DNA of 18,478 bases from Candidatus Zixiibacteriota bacterium. GTDB lineage: Bacteria > SM23-81. The notes beneath the pieces are model-generated. The model worked only from the letters and a program-made list of their open reading frames with translations, searched no databases and was not told the origin of the DNA. The stretch spans positions 1 to 18,478 of the forward strand of contig DAOVRJ010000011.1 of the NCBI GenBank assembly GCA_030628225.1. Direction: 5' to 3'. Numbering within the stretch: the stretch's first letter is position 1; every line of letters starts with the position of its first letter. This document shows, in pieces, positions 1 through 6,162 of the stretch. A program made the translations under genes and the position numbers.

Positions 1-615
1 GATTCTAGGGACTCTTTAAACTTTCCTACCACTAATGGGGCTTTCGATACCACGCACAACGGCCACCTGGACGTCTTTGTGACCAAACTCAACCCGGCGG
101 GAAGGGCCCTTGTCTATTCGACCTTTCTGGGCGGAGGCGAACAGGACCGGTGCTATGGTATCGGCCTGGATGGTTCCGACAATGTCTACCTGATCGGCCA
201 TACCTATTCAGATAATTTTCCCACGACGGTCGAGGCTTTCGATGCGACTTATGACGGTCTCAGAGATGTCTTTGTGGCCAAATTCAGCCTGGGCGGAACC
301 CCTGTCGAGTCCGAAACTCCCCTAGCTGAGTTACCCGAGGCCTATGCTCTCCACCAGAACTACCCCAACCCCTTCAACGCGAACACCGAGATTCGCTATC
401 AGGTTCCCGTTGACGGTCGTGTGACTCTGAAGGTCTTCAACACCCTTGGCCAAGAGGTTCGGACTCTGGTGGATACGGACCAAGAGGCCGGTTCGCACAC
501 CATCTCCTGGGACTGCCGTGACAGTAGCGGTCGCGAGGTAGCCAGCGGTGTGTATTTCTGCCGGTTAAATGCTAGCGATTTCAGCAAGACCATCAAGATG
601 GTGTTTCTTAAGTAG
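1..615 (+). CDS. SBBP beta-propeller secreted protein with type IX secretion-like C-terminal domain (5' partial)
   Basis: The frame is open from base 1, so the gene starts upstream and about 204 C-terminal residues are visible. The first ~100 residues hold two copies of an SBBP-type propeller repeat, recognisable by FPTT-x-AFD followed by DVFV(T/A)K and STFLGG. From about residue 115 comes a tail beginning YALHQNYPNPFN, then an Ig-like module with LKVFNTLGQEVRTLVD and a GVYFCRL strand, ending KTIKMVFLK. That tail matches the type A sorting/FlgD-like domain of type IX secretion cargo in FCB bacteria (family knowledge). The protein is therefore probably exported across the outer membrane and displayed or released; its substrate is unknown. 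A GTG at 79 is an internal Val codon, not the start, because the propeller repeat continues upstream of it. Stop is TAG at 613. Confidence 0.85.
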   Translation, partial: DSRDSLNFPTTNGAFDTTHNGHLDVFVTKLNPAGRALVYSTFLGGGEQDRCYGIGLDGSDNVYLIGHTYSDNFPTTVEAFDATYDGLRDVFVAKFSLGGTPVESETPLAELPEAYALHQNYPNPFNANTEIRYQVPVDGRVTLKVFNTLGQEVRTLVDTDQEAGSHTISWDCRDSSGREVASGVYFCRLNASDFSKTIKMVFLK

Positions 616-640
616 GTTGGGTTGCGGAACGCAACCCAAC
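616..640 (+). terminator. Perfect hairpin directly after the SBBP gene
   Basis: GTTGGGTTGC (616-625) and GCAACCCAAC (631-640) form a perfect 10-bp stem with a 5-nt loop, starting on the base after the stop codon. No T-run follows, only AATTAAAT, so it is an imperfect intrinsic terminator. It could instead be a 3'-end stabiliser or a dispersed REP-like palindrome. Confidence 0.5.
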
Positions 641-692
641 AATTAAATCGTTAATGAAATTCGGCAGAGGTTTGTTTTCCAGCTTCGAGCTT

Positions 693-871
693 CGACAGAC
701 GAGCATCGTAACCAACCTCGACACCGACAGACGAGCTTGAAGAAAACATAGGATTCAAGGAGTCAAGGATCCGAGGATTCAAGGGGAAAACAAGCTGAAG
801 TCCTGACGGCTTCGCCTGGGCAGTAATCGGAGGTCCTTTGAACCCTGGAATCCTTGAATCCTCGACCCCTT
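693..871. repeat. Octamer tandem repeats in inverted orientation
   Basis: At 751-782 there are four degenerate 8-nt units in register (GGATTCAA, GGAGTCAA, GGATCCGA, GGATTCAA). At 848-871 three units of the complementary type follow (GAATCCTT, GAATCCTC, GACCCCTT). The arms can pair imperfectly around a ~65-nt loop. Just upstream, CGACAGACGAGC occurs as a direct repeat at 693-704 and 725-736. No coding signal is seen. The block belongs to the short-period intergenic repeat style that recurs through the window. Confidence 0.7.
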
Positions 872-906
872 GGGTTGCACAGCCTAAAGGCCAGAGGGCG
901 TTGTGT

Positions 907-1081
907 CTCTGCGGCCATAGACCTCAACTGAGTACTGCTCGAAAATCGTACCGCAGAGGGGGTAGCGGAGGACGGCGAGGCTGGCGGCCGGCCGAACGGG
1001 AGAGTGAGGACGGTATGGCCGCAGGCCATAGCCAGCCGGTGCCGAAGGCACACCGGCCGGAGATAGGGGGAAACTTCCCCC
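907..1081. other. GC-rich hairpin-dense block, possible structured RNA or eroded element
   Basis: This stretch carries several perfect complementarities. CTCTGCGG (907-914) pairs with CCGCAGAG (951-958). GGCTGGC (979-985) pairs with GCCAGCC (1031-1037), enclosing TATGGCC-gca-GGCCATA (1014-1030). CCGGTGCC (1036-1043) pairs with 1047-1056 across a GAA loop with a 2-nt bulge. GGGGGA (1066-1071) pairs with TCCCCC (1076-1081). The last hairpin is terminator-like but lacks a T-run. An open frame crosses it on both strands, but its composition is low-complexity and no family is recognisable. I do not match it to any known RNA family. Confidence 0.45.
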
Positions 1082-1103
1082 TTCAAAAAGATTCATTTCA
1101 AAT

Positions 1104-1230
1104 TGCAAAGTGCAAATTTTAAATTGAAAAATGAAGTACAAAATCAATAATTCGGGATTTGATCGATAAGTTTCTGCTTCGAACCACATTTTTTATTTTG
1201 CATTTTTCACTTTTCATTTTTCATTTCTTA
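1104..1230. repeat. AT-rich heptamer repeats forming an inverted pair in front of rimO
   Basis: Left arm, 1104-1138: five 7-nt units (TGCAAAG, TGCAAAT, TTTAAAT, TGAAAAA, TGAAGTA). Right arm, 1196-1230: five units of the complementary type (TTTTGCA, TTTTTCA, CTTTTCA, TTTTTCA, TTTCTTA). TGAAAAATGAA at 1125-1135 is exactly complementary to 1213-1223. The right arm ends 8 nt before the rimO start codon, so it supplies the rimO leader and leaves no purine-rich Shine-Dalgarno there. The same right-arm units recur at 18430-18478. Confidence 0.8.
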
Positions 1231-1238
1231 ATTAAACT

Positions 1239-2573
1239 ATGCTCCCAACCTTCAACATAATCAGCCTGGGCTGTCCCAAGAACCTGGTGGACGCCGAGCG
1301 GCTGGTGGCCGCCCTGGAAGGGGCCGGCTACCAGATGCAGCAGGATCCGGCTCAGGCACAGATCATCCTGGTGAACACCTGCGGGTTCATCGAGGATGCC
1401 CGGCAGGAGTCCCTGCAGACCATCGCCCAGATGGCCCGGCACAAGCAGACCGGCAAGTGCCGCGGCCTGATCGTCACCGGCTGCCTCTCCCAGCGATATC
1501 CTCAGGCCCTGCGGAAGCAGATGCCCGCGGTGGACGCCTTTTTGGGCATCGGCGGGCAGGACGATATCGTCTCCGTCTGCCAGAAGATCCTGGACGGGCC
1601 GGACTCACGGCCCTATGTGCTGCACGATCCCAACAGCCTGGTGGAGGAGGCCATCCCCCGGCGCCAGCTGACCCTGGGGCACAGCGCCTATCTGAAGATC
1701 GCCGACGGCTGCGACAACCGCTGCGCCTACTGCGCCATCCCCATCATCCGCGGGAAATATCGCAGCCGAAAGCTGGAGGTCATCGAGGACGAGGCCAAAG
1801 AGATGGCCGCCCAGGGCGTGCGGGAGATCAGTCTCATCGCTCAGGACACCACCACCTATGGCAGGGACCTGTACGGTGAGCTCAAATTGACGGAGCTGCT
1901 GGACCGGCTGTGCCAGATCGATGGCCTGCGCTGGATCCGGCTGCTGTACACCCATCCCGCCCACTACTCCGACGAGCTCATCGAGACGGTGGCCCGACAG
2001 GAGAAGATCTGCAAGTACCTGGACCTGCCCCTGCAGCACATCTGCGACGACCTGCTGACGGCCATGAACCGCCGGGTCACCCACCAACAGATCATCGATC
2101 TGCTGAGCGATCTGCGGTCCAAAATCCCCTGGCTGACCCTGCGCACCACCTTCATCACCGGCCTGCCCGGGGAAACGGAGGAGCACTTCCGTCAGTTGAT
2201 GGAATTCGTCGGACAATTCCGCTTCCAGAAGCTGGGGGCCTTCTCCTATTCCCCGGAACAGGGCACCCCGGCGGCGGACATGCCCCACCGGCCGAAGAAG
2301 GGGGTGGCCGATCGCCGTCTGGACCAGTTGCTCCAGCTCCAGCGACAGATCTCCCTGCAGCGCAACCAGGCCATGGCCGGAGAGGAGATCACCGTGCTGG
2401 TGGACGCGGCCGTCTCCGCAGACGACTGGAACTATGTGGGCCGGACCCAGGCCGAGGCCCCGGACATCGACGGGCACATCTACCTGCAGGGTGAAGATCT
2501 TCATCCCGGGGATTTCGTTCGCGCCCAGGTGACCGGTTTTTCGGAGTATGATCTGTTCGCCGAGGCGATTTGA
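1239..2573 (+). CDS. rimO: Ribosomal protein S12 methylthiotransferase RimO
   Basis: The product is a 444-residue radical-SAM methylthiotransferase that adds a methylthio group to the conserved aspartate of ribosomal protein S12. The N-terminal UPF0004-type domain opens with SLGCPKNLVDAE, the RimO (rather than MiaB) signature. Cysteines 12, 48 and 82 are placed to hold the auxiliary 4Fe-4S cluster. The radical-SAM motif is C158-x3-C162-x2-C165 in CDNRCAYC, followed by IPIIRGKYRSR. A C-terminal TRAM-like segment runs from about residue 377 to the end. Length and motifs are complete. The ATG at 1239 sits just before the family's conserved start; there is no Shine-Dalgarno because the leader is an AT-rich heptamer repeat, so translation may depend on an unstructured leader. 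It stands alone, with repeat-filled spacers on both sides. Confidence 0.96.
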   Translation: MLPTFNIISLGCPKNLVDAERLVAALEGAGYQMQQDPAQAQIILVNTCGFIEDARQESLQTIAQMARHKQTGKCRGLIVTGCLSQRYPQALRKQMPAVDAFLGIGGQDDIVSVCQKILDGPDSRPYVLHDPNSLVEEAIPRRQLTLGHSAYLKIADGCDNRCAYCAIPIIRGKYRSRKLEVIEDEAKEMAAQGVREISLIAQDTTTYGRDLYGELKLTELLDRLCQIDGLRWIRLLYTHPAHYSDELIETVARQEKICKYLDLPLQHICDDLLTAMNRRVTHQQIIDLLSDLRSKIPWLTLRTTFITGLPGETEEHFRQLMEFVGQFRFQKLGAFSYSPEQGTPAADMPHRPKKGVADRRLDQLLQLQRQISLQRNQAMAGEEITVLVDAAVSADDWNYVGRTQAEAPDIDGHIYLQGEDLHPGDFVRAQVTGFSEYDLFAEAI

Positions 2574-2583
2574 AGAAGATATA

Positions 2584-2883
2584 TCCTGGGTTATAGTTAA
2601 GGGAGTTTAGAGAGTTGGGGAATTTGGGCGTCTTGAGCTCGGAACTGGGAACTCGGAGTGCGGAGCTCCCCCACACTCCATCCCAGATATTATTGTTTTT
2701 GCTTTTCAGTTCCGCGTTCCGAGTTCCGAACTCCGCGCTCGGTTCGCTCCACATTCTGAACTCACAACTCCGAACTCTCTCAACTCATTCAACGAACACG
2801 TGTTCTTCTATCAAACATCGAGGATTTGGGAGAGGGGGGCGGGGATCCAGAATCCAGTATCCAGCATCCAGAATCCAGTATCC
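2584..2883. repeat. Composite nested-palindrome repeat element A (7- and 9-nt periods)
   Basis: This fills the spacer after rimO. In order: a degenerate CCTGGGTTATAG start (2586 on); three 9-nt units beginning AGTT (2595-2621); four 7-nt units of CTCGGAA type (2638-2665); a central gap; five 7-nt units of the complementary AGTTCCG type (2708-2742); five ACTC-bearing 7-nt units (2753-2787) complementary to the AGTT units; then five ATCCAGN units and a partial one (2845-2883). The arms are concentric, so the whole can fold as one long imperfect stem. Open frames through it are repeat artefacts. No promoter could be assigned confidently inside it. Confidence 0.8.
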
Positions 2884-2949
2884 CAACGCTCAACACAACA
2901 CATAACCTCCTGTGAAAAACCAAGTTAAATCCAGAGGAGAAACGACATT

Positions 2950-4482
2950 ATGTCTGCGGAGAAAGCTCCTCAAAAACTCTTGCTGGTGGATGCCGACACT
3001 AATCAGCGGGCTCTTCTGACCGGCTTCTTCAAACGGCACGACTTCCAGGTCACTCAGGCCTCCGACGGCAGCCAGGCCCGTAAGATCCTCCGCCGCGGGC
3101 CCCAGGATGTCCTGGTGGTGGACCTGTCCCTGCCCGACTCCGACGGCATCGGATTGGTCCAGCTGGCCCGCAGGGATAATCCTGGGGCCATCTGCATGGT
3201 GATCACCGACAAGGGAGGGGAAAGCCTGGGCCTGAAAGCTCTTCGCGCGGGCGCCGATGACCTCTTTCAGCGGCCGGTGAAGCTGCGGATTTTGGGCGAG
3301 GCCATCAAAAAGGCCCAGGACCGGCGGACATTTCTCCGGGAAAGTCACCTGGTGGGCAATAGCCCGGCCATGCGCCGCATCTACGAGACCATCGAGCAGA
3401 TCGCCGCCACGGACATCACCGCCATGATAGTGGGCGAAAGCGGAACAGGCAAGGAGCTGGTGGCCCGGGCCATTCACCTGAAAAGCCGCCGCCGCGGCGG
3501 CCCTTTCTTAGCGGTTAACTGCGGGGCTCTGGCCGAGGGTATTATAGACAGCGAGCTGTTCGGTCACGAGCGGGGAGCCTTCACCGGAGCGGTCAGCCGC
3601 CGGGCGGGATACTTCGAGCTGGCCGATGGCGGCACCCTGTTCCTGGACGAGGTGTCCGAGCTGCCCCCGGCCACACAGGTGAGATTGCTCCGCGTGCTGG
3701 AGGAGCAGGAGTTCATGCGGGTCGGCGGAACCAGCCCCATTAAGGTGGATGTGAGGCTCATCGCCGCCACCAACAAGGATCTGGAAGAGGCGGTGGAGCA
3801 GGGCCAGTTCCGGGAGGATCTTTACTACCGGCTCAATGTGGTACTGGTCCACATTCCCCCTCTGCGCGAGAGAAGGGATGATATCCCTCTGCTGGTGCAG
3901 ACCTTCATCGGACAATATCGCCATCAGGCCAAGGCACGTTTCCAGGGCATTTCCGGCCAGGCCATGGAACTGCTAAAACAGTACAACTGGCCCGGAAACG
4001 TGCGCGAGCTGAGAAATTTAGTGGAGAGTCTCATGGTCCTCTCTCCTGATCGGGAAGTCCGCCCGGAGGATATTCCCAAATACCTCCGTCCCCGGGCCAC
4101 CCCCAGCGCCAATTTGCCCGTGCGGGTGGAGAAAACCAGGGAACAGGCGGAGCGGGAGATCATCTACAAGACCCTTCTGGGCCTGCGAGCAGACGTGGCC
4201 GAGCTGAAAGGGCTTCTCGCCGGAGAGCACAGGCCCCGGCCACCCATGGGGGTGCACTCCCGGCACACGGACCTGGTGGAGGAGGGCGACCAGGCCCAAC
4301 AGGAGCCGGCCGGCGAAACGGTGCAGTTCCCGGTGGGCACCGACATGTCCCGGGTGGAGAGGGATATGATCCGCAAAACCCTGCAGCATACCGGCGGCAA
4401 CCGCAAGAAGGCGGCCAAGCTGCTGGGCATCGGCGAGCGGACATTGTATCGGAAGATTCAGGCGTATGGGTTGAATGGATGA
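2950..4482 (+). CDS. NtrC-family sigma-54-dependent response regulator
   Basis: The product is a 510-residue enhancer-binding protein. The receiver domain (about 9-125) has D14/D16, the likely phosphoacceptor D58 in VVDLSLPDSDG, and T86. The usual receiver lysine (K-P) is R108-P109. The AAA+ domain (about 133-365) has Walker A GESGTGKE (162-169), the sigma-54 contact loop GAFTGA (209-214), Walker B LFLDE (230-234), N275, R294 and WPGNVREL (347-354). A helical linker (about 393-425) and a Pro/Glu-rich stretch (426-465) precede a Fis-type helix-turn-helix (about 468-508). The start has AGAGGAGA nine bases upstream. It remodels sigma-54 polymerase at distant dyads. No histidine kinase is adjacent. 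The hsp20-dnaK sigma-54 promoter lies ~600 bp downstream, which makes that operon its most obvious candidate target (inference). Confidence 0.93.
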   Translation: MSAEKAPQKLLLVDADTNQRALLTGFFKRHDFQVTQASDGSQARKILRRGPQDVLVVDLSLPDSDGIGLVQLARRDNPGAICMVITDKGGESLGLKALRAGADDLFQRPVKLRILGEAIKKAQDRRTFLRESHLVGNSPAMRRIYETIEQIAATDITAMIVGESGTGKELVARAIHLKSRRRGGPFLAVNCGALAEGIIDSELFGHERGAFTGAVSRRAGYFELADGGTLFLDEVSELPPATQVRLLRVLEEQEFMRVGGTSPIKVDVRLIAATNKDLEEAVEQGQFREDLYYRLNVVLVHIPPLRERRDDIPLLVQTFIGQYRHQAKARFQGISGQAMELLKQYNWPGNVRELRNLVESLMVLSPDREVRPEDIPKYLRPRATPSANLPVRVEKTREQAEREIIYKTLLGLRADVAELKGLLAGEHRPRPPMGVHSRHTDLVEEGDQAQQEPAGETVQFPVGTDMSRVERDMIRKTLQHTGGNRKKAAKLLGIGERTLYRKIQAYGLNG

Positions 4483-4492
4483 GGAAAGATTA

Positions 4493-4583
4493 GAGTTAGG
4501 CGAGTTGAGAGAGTTTTGAGAGTTCAGAGAGTTAGGCGAGTTGAGAGAGTTTTGAGAGTTCAGAGAGTTAGGCGAGTTGAGAG
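4493..4583 (+). repeat. 36-bp tandem repeat built of 9-nt AGTT units
   Basis: The unit beginning GAGTTAGGCGAGTTGAGAG starts at 4493, 4529 and 4565, giving two full 36-bp copies and a 19-nt third. Each 36-mer consists of four 9-nt units ending in AGTT. It begins 11 nt after the regulator's stop codon and is the left arm of composite element B. The two full copies look identical, which suggests recent expansion. Confidence 0.85.
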
Positions 4584-4836
4584 CATCTTGCGCTCGGAGC
4601 ATATTGAACTCGGAGCTCGGAGTGCCACCCCCCACCCCTTTAATTCGATCTTAATTTCTTTAGCTCCGAGTTCCACGTTCCGCATTCCGCGCTCAATAGG
4701 GTGGTAACTCTATAACTCAGTAAACTCATTAGAAAAGACAGAGACTCGGGGATCGGGAATCGTAAAACACATCATAAGTCCGTTTGTTTTACGAATCTCG
4801 AGTCTCGAATCTCGGCCTTTCACCAGTATCCAGTAT
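4584..4836. repeat. Composite nested-palindrome repeat element B
   Basis: This continues the 36-bp array with the same plan as element A. CTCGGAG heptamers (4609-4622) face AGCTCCG, AGTTCCA, CGTTCCG and CATTCCG (4662-4689). AACTC units at 8-9-nt spacing (about 4706-4728) complement the 9-nt AGTT units. A separate hairpin follows: GAGACTC-type heptamers (4741-4761) and CGTAAAACA (4761-4769) pair with TGTTTTACG (4785-4793) and three GAATCTC/GAGTCTC heptamers (4793-4813). Two CCAGTAT heptamers (4823-4836) end the element and match the ATCCAGN units of element A. Confidence 0.78.
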
Positions 4837-4883
4837 CAATCAATTCAATTCTTTAACAACAAACGATTTGGCGCGGTGATTCA

Positions 4884-4966
4884 GCCATTTTGGCAGTTCA
4901 TTTGTCAAAATGGCCTTTCTTTTCGTCATATCTGCCATATTGGCTGTTTCTGTGCGTCAAAATGGC
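4884..4966. promoter_or_regulatory. Four phased dyads, probable upstream activating sites for a sigma-54 activator
   Basis: Four 11-nt dyads of form GYCA-N3-TGGC are seen: GCCATTTTGGC (4884-4894), GTCAAAATGGC (4904-4914), GCCATATTGGC (4934-4944) and GTCAAAATGGC (4956-4966). Centre-to-centre distances are 20, 30 and 22 bp, close to whole helical turns. They lie about 110-190 bp upstream of the -24/-12 promoter at 5075-5091, the normal distance for enhancer-binding-protein sites. Which protein binds them is inference; the activator at 2950-4482 is the nearest candidate. Confidence 0.72.
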
Positions 4967-5074
4967 GTATGTTTTCATCGCTGCACAGAACTGGCAAAAG
5001 CGAGGAAATGTTTTTCTTTAGGAAACACTTTGCCTTCCAACGCATTAAAGAAGCCGCTTGCCAACAGGACCTAA

Positions 5075-5123
5075 CTGGCACGACAGTTGCACTAGATGAA
5101 TAATGGTGTGCAAAAAAGCGCAC
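5075..5123 (+). promoter_or_regulatory. Sigma-54 (-24/-12) promoter and leader hairpin of the hsp20-dnaK cluster
   Basis: CTGGCACGACAGTTGCA at 5075-5091 agrees with the sigma-54 consensus YTGGCACGRNNNTTGCW at all defined positions. GG is at 5077-5078 and GC at 5089-5090, with the required 10 bases between. Transcription would start near 5102. The leader then opens with a small hairpin, GTGTGC-(A6)-GCGCAC (5106-5123, one G-U pair), which may protect the 5' end. The hsp20 start codon is about 60 nt downstream of the predicted start. No CIRCE or HAIR operator is seen in this spacer. Confidence 0.88.
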
Positions 5124-5163
5124 GTCAAGTTCCTTCACAGACTTTTTAAGGAGGTGAATCGAG

Positions 5164-5610
5164 ATGGCGATCATGAGATGGAGACCGTGGGGAGACCTGC
5201 TTAGCGTCGAGGACGAGATGAATCAACTGTTCGGCGATTTCCTCGGCCGGGTCCCGGCAAGACGGGCTGAAACCACGCAGCGGTGGTGTCCAGCGGTAGA
5301 TATTTACGAGGACGAGGACAGCCTGCACATCGACGTGGAGATTCCGGGGATGAAGCAAGAGGAAATCAATGTCTCGCTGGAGAACAATGTGCTGTCTCTC
5401 AGAGGAGAGAAAAAGCAACAGGAGGAGGTCAAGGAGGTGAATTACCACCGCTGGGAGCGCAGACACGGCTCTTTCTCCAGGGCCTTCGAGCTGCCGGTGA
5501 CGGTCCAGTCGGACAAGATCAGCGCCTCGTATAAAAATGGGGTCTTGCGCGTCGTCCTCCCGAAAACAGAGGAGGTTAAACCGAAAGATATCCCCATCGA
5601 GGTGAAATAA
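5164..5610 (+). CDS. Small heat shock protein, Hsp20/alpha-crystallin family (first copy)
   Basis: The product is a 148-residue ATP-independent holdase that binds unfolding cytoplasmic proteins and hands them to DnaK. The N-terminal arm carries RWRPWGDL and EMNQLF. The alpha-crystallin domain spans about 41-133, with VEIPGM at 58-63 and the hallmark ASYKNGVL at 121-128. The C-terminal IPI motif (143-145), which docks between oligomer subunits, is present. The start is fixed by AAGGAGGTGA shortly upstream of the ATG. It is the first gene behind the sigma-54 promoter. The next gene encodes a close paralogue of identical length (about 74% identical by my manual count), so the pair is a tandem duplication. 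Confidence 0.96.
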   Translation: MAIMRWRPWGDLLSVEDEMNQLFGDFLGRVPARRAETTQRWCPAVDIYEDEDSLHIDVEIPGMKQEEINVSLENNVLSLRGEKKQQEEVKEVNYHRWERRHGSFSRAFELPVTVQSDKISASYKNGVLRVVLPKTEEVKPKDIPIEVK

Positions 5611-5672
5611 TAAACCTTCAACCATAAAACAGAGATTGACAAGCTTCAACAACCATCAGGAGGTGAACGAAA

Positions 5673-6119
5673 ATGGCGATCATGAGGTGGAGACCGTGGG
5701 GAGACCTGGTCAGCGTCGGGGACGAGATGAATCAACTGTTCGGCGACTTCTTCGACCGGGTCCCCGAGAGACGCCCGTGGGCTCTGAAGCGGTGGAGCCC
5801 GGCGGTGGATATCTCCGAGAACAAGGACAGCATCCATGTTGATGTGGAAATTCCGGGGATGAAAAAGGAGGACATCAGGGTTTCGCTGGAGAACAACGTG
5901 CTGATGCTCAAGGGCGAGAAAAAGCAGGAGCGGGAAATCAACGAACAGAACTGCCATCGCCTGGAGAGAAGGTACGGATCATTCGTAAGATCCTTCGAGC
6001 TGCCCATGCCCGTTCAGGCCGACAAGATCAAGGCCTCCTATAAAAACGGGGTCCTGCATGTCGAGCTGCCCAAGGCGGAAGAGGTTAAGCCCAAGGAGAT
6101 TCCCATCGAGGTGAAGTAA
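5673..6119 (+). CDS. Small heat shock protein, Hsp20/alpha-crystallin family (second copy)
   Basis: This is the second 148-residue Hsp20, colinear with the first without an indel. The alpha-crystallin domain (about 41-133) keeps VEIPGM and ASYKNGVL, and the C-terminal IPI motif is intact. Divergence is concentrated in residues 32-39 of the N-terminal arm, which in this family influences oligomer size and client choice. The start is supported by AGGAGGTGA upstream of the ATG. The 62-nt gap from the first copy has no clear promoter or terminator, so co-transcription from the sigma-54 promoter is likely. Mixed oligomers of the two paralogues are possible but not shown by sequence. Confidence 0.96.
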   Translation: MAIMRWRPWGDLVSVGDEMNQLFGDFFDRVPERRPWALKRWSPAVDISENKDSIHVDVEIPGMKKEDIRVSLENNVLMLKGEKKQEREINEQNCHRLERRYGSFVRSFELPMPVQADKIKASYKNGVLHVELPKAEEVKPKEIPIEVK

Positions 6120-6162
6120 ACTCAGACGACGCGGCTTAAGGATTCGCTTTCCCACGCCGCAG

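Noticed and set aside
838-1122. Open frames through the GC-rich block on both strands
   Set aside because: Low-complexity Arg/Gly/Pro composition, no family motif, no ribosome site, and the DNA is explained better by hairpins and repeats.
1605-2504. Long antisense open frame (about 299 codons) opposite rimO
   Set aside because: A shadow of GC-rich codon bias in rimO; no motif, and the sense frame is an unmistakable enzyme.
2845-2883. Possible CRISPR array from the ATCCAGN repeats
   Set aside because: Units are 7 nt with no spacers and there are no cas genes, so it is a simple tandem repeat.
4516-4707. Open frame encoding an Arg/Val-rich 12-residue repeat
   Set aside because: It is the 36-bp tandem repeat read in frame; no start signal and no family.
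4876-5103. 75-codon open frame across the activator dyads
   Set aside because: Its repeating residues arise from the GYCA-N3-TGGC dyads, it has no ribosome site, and it overlaps the sigma-54 promoter.
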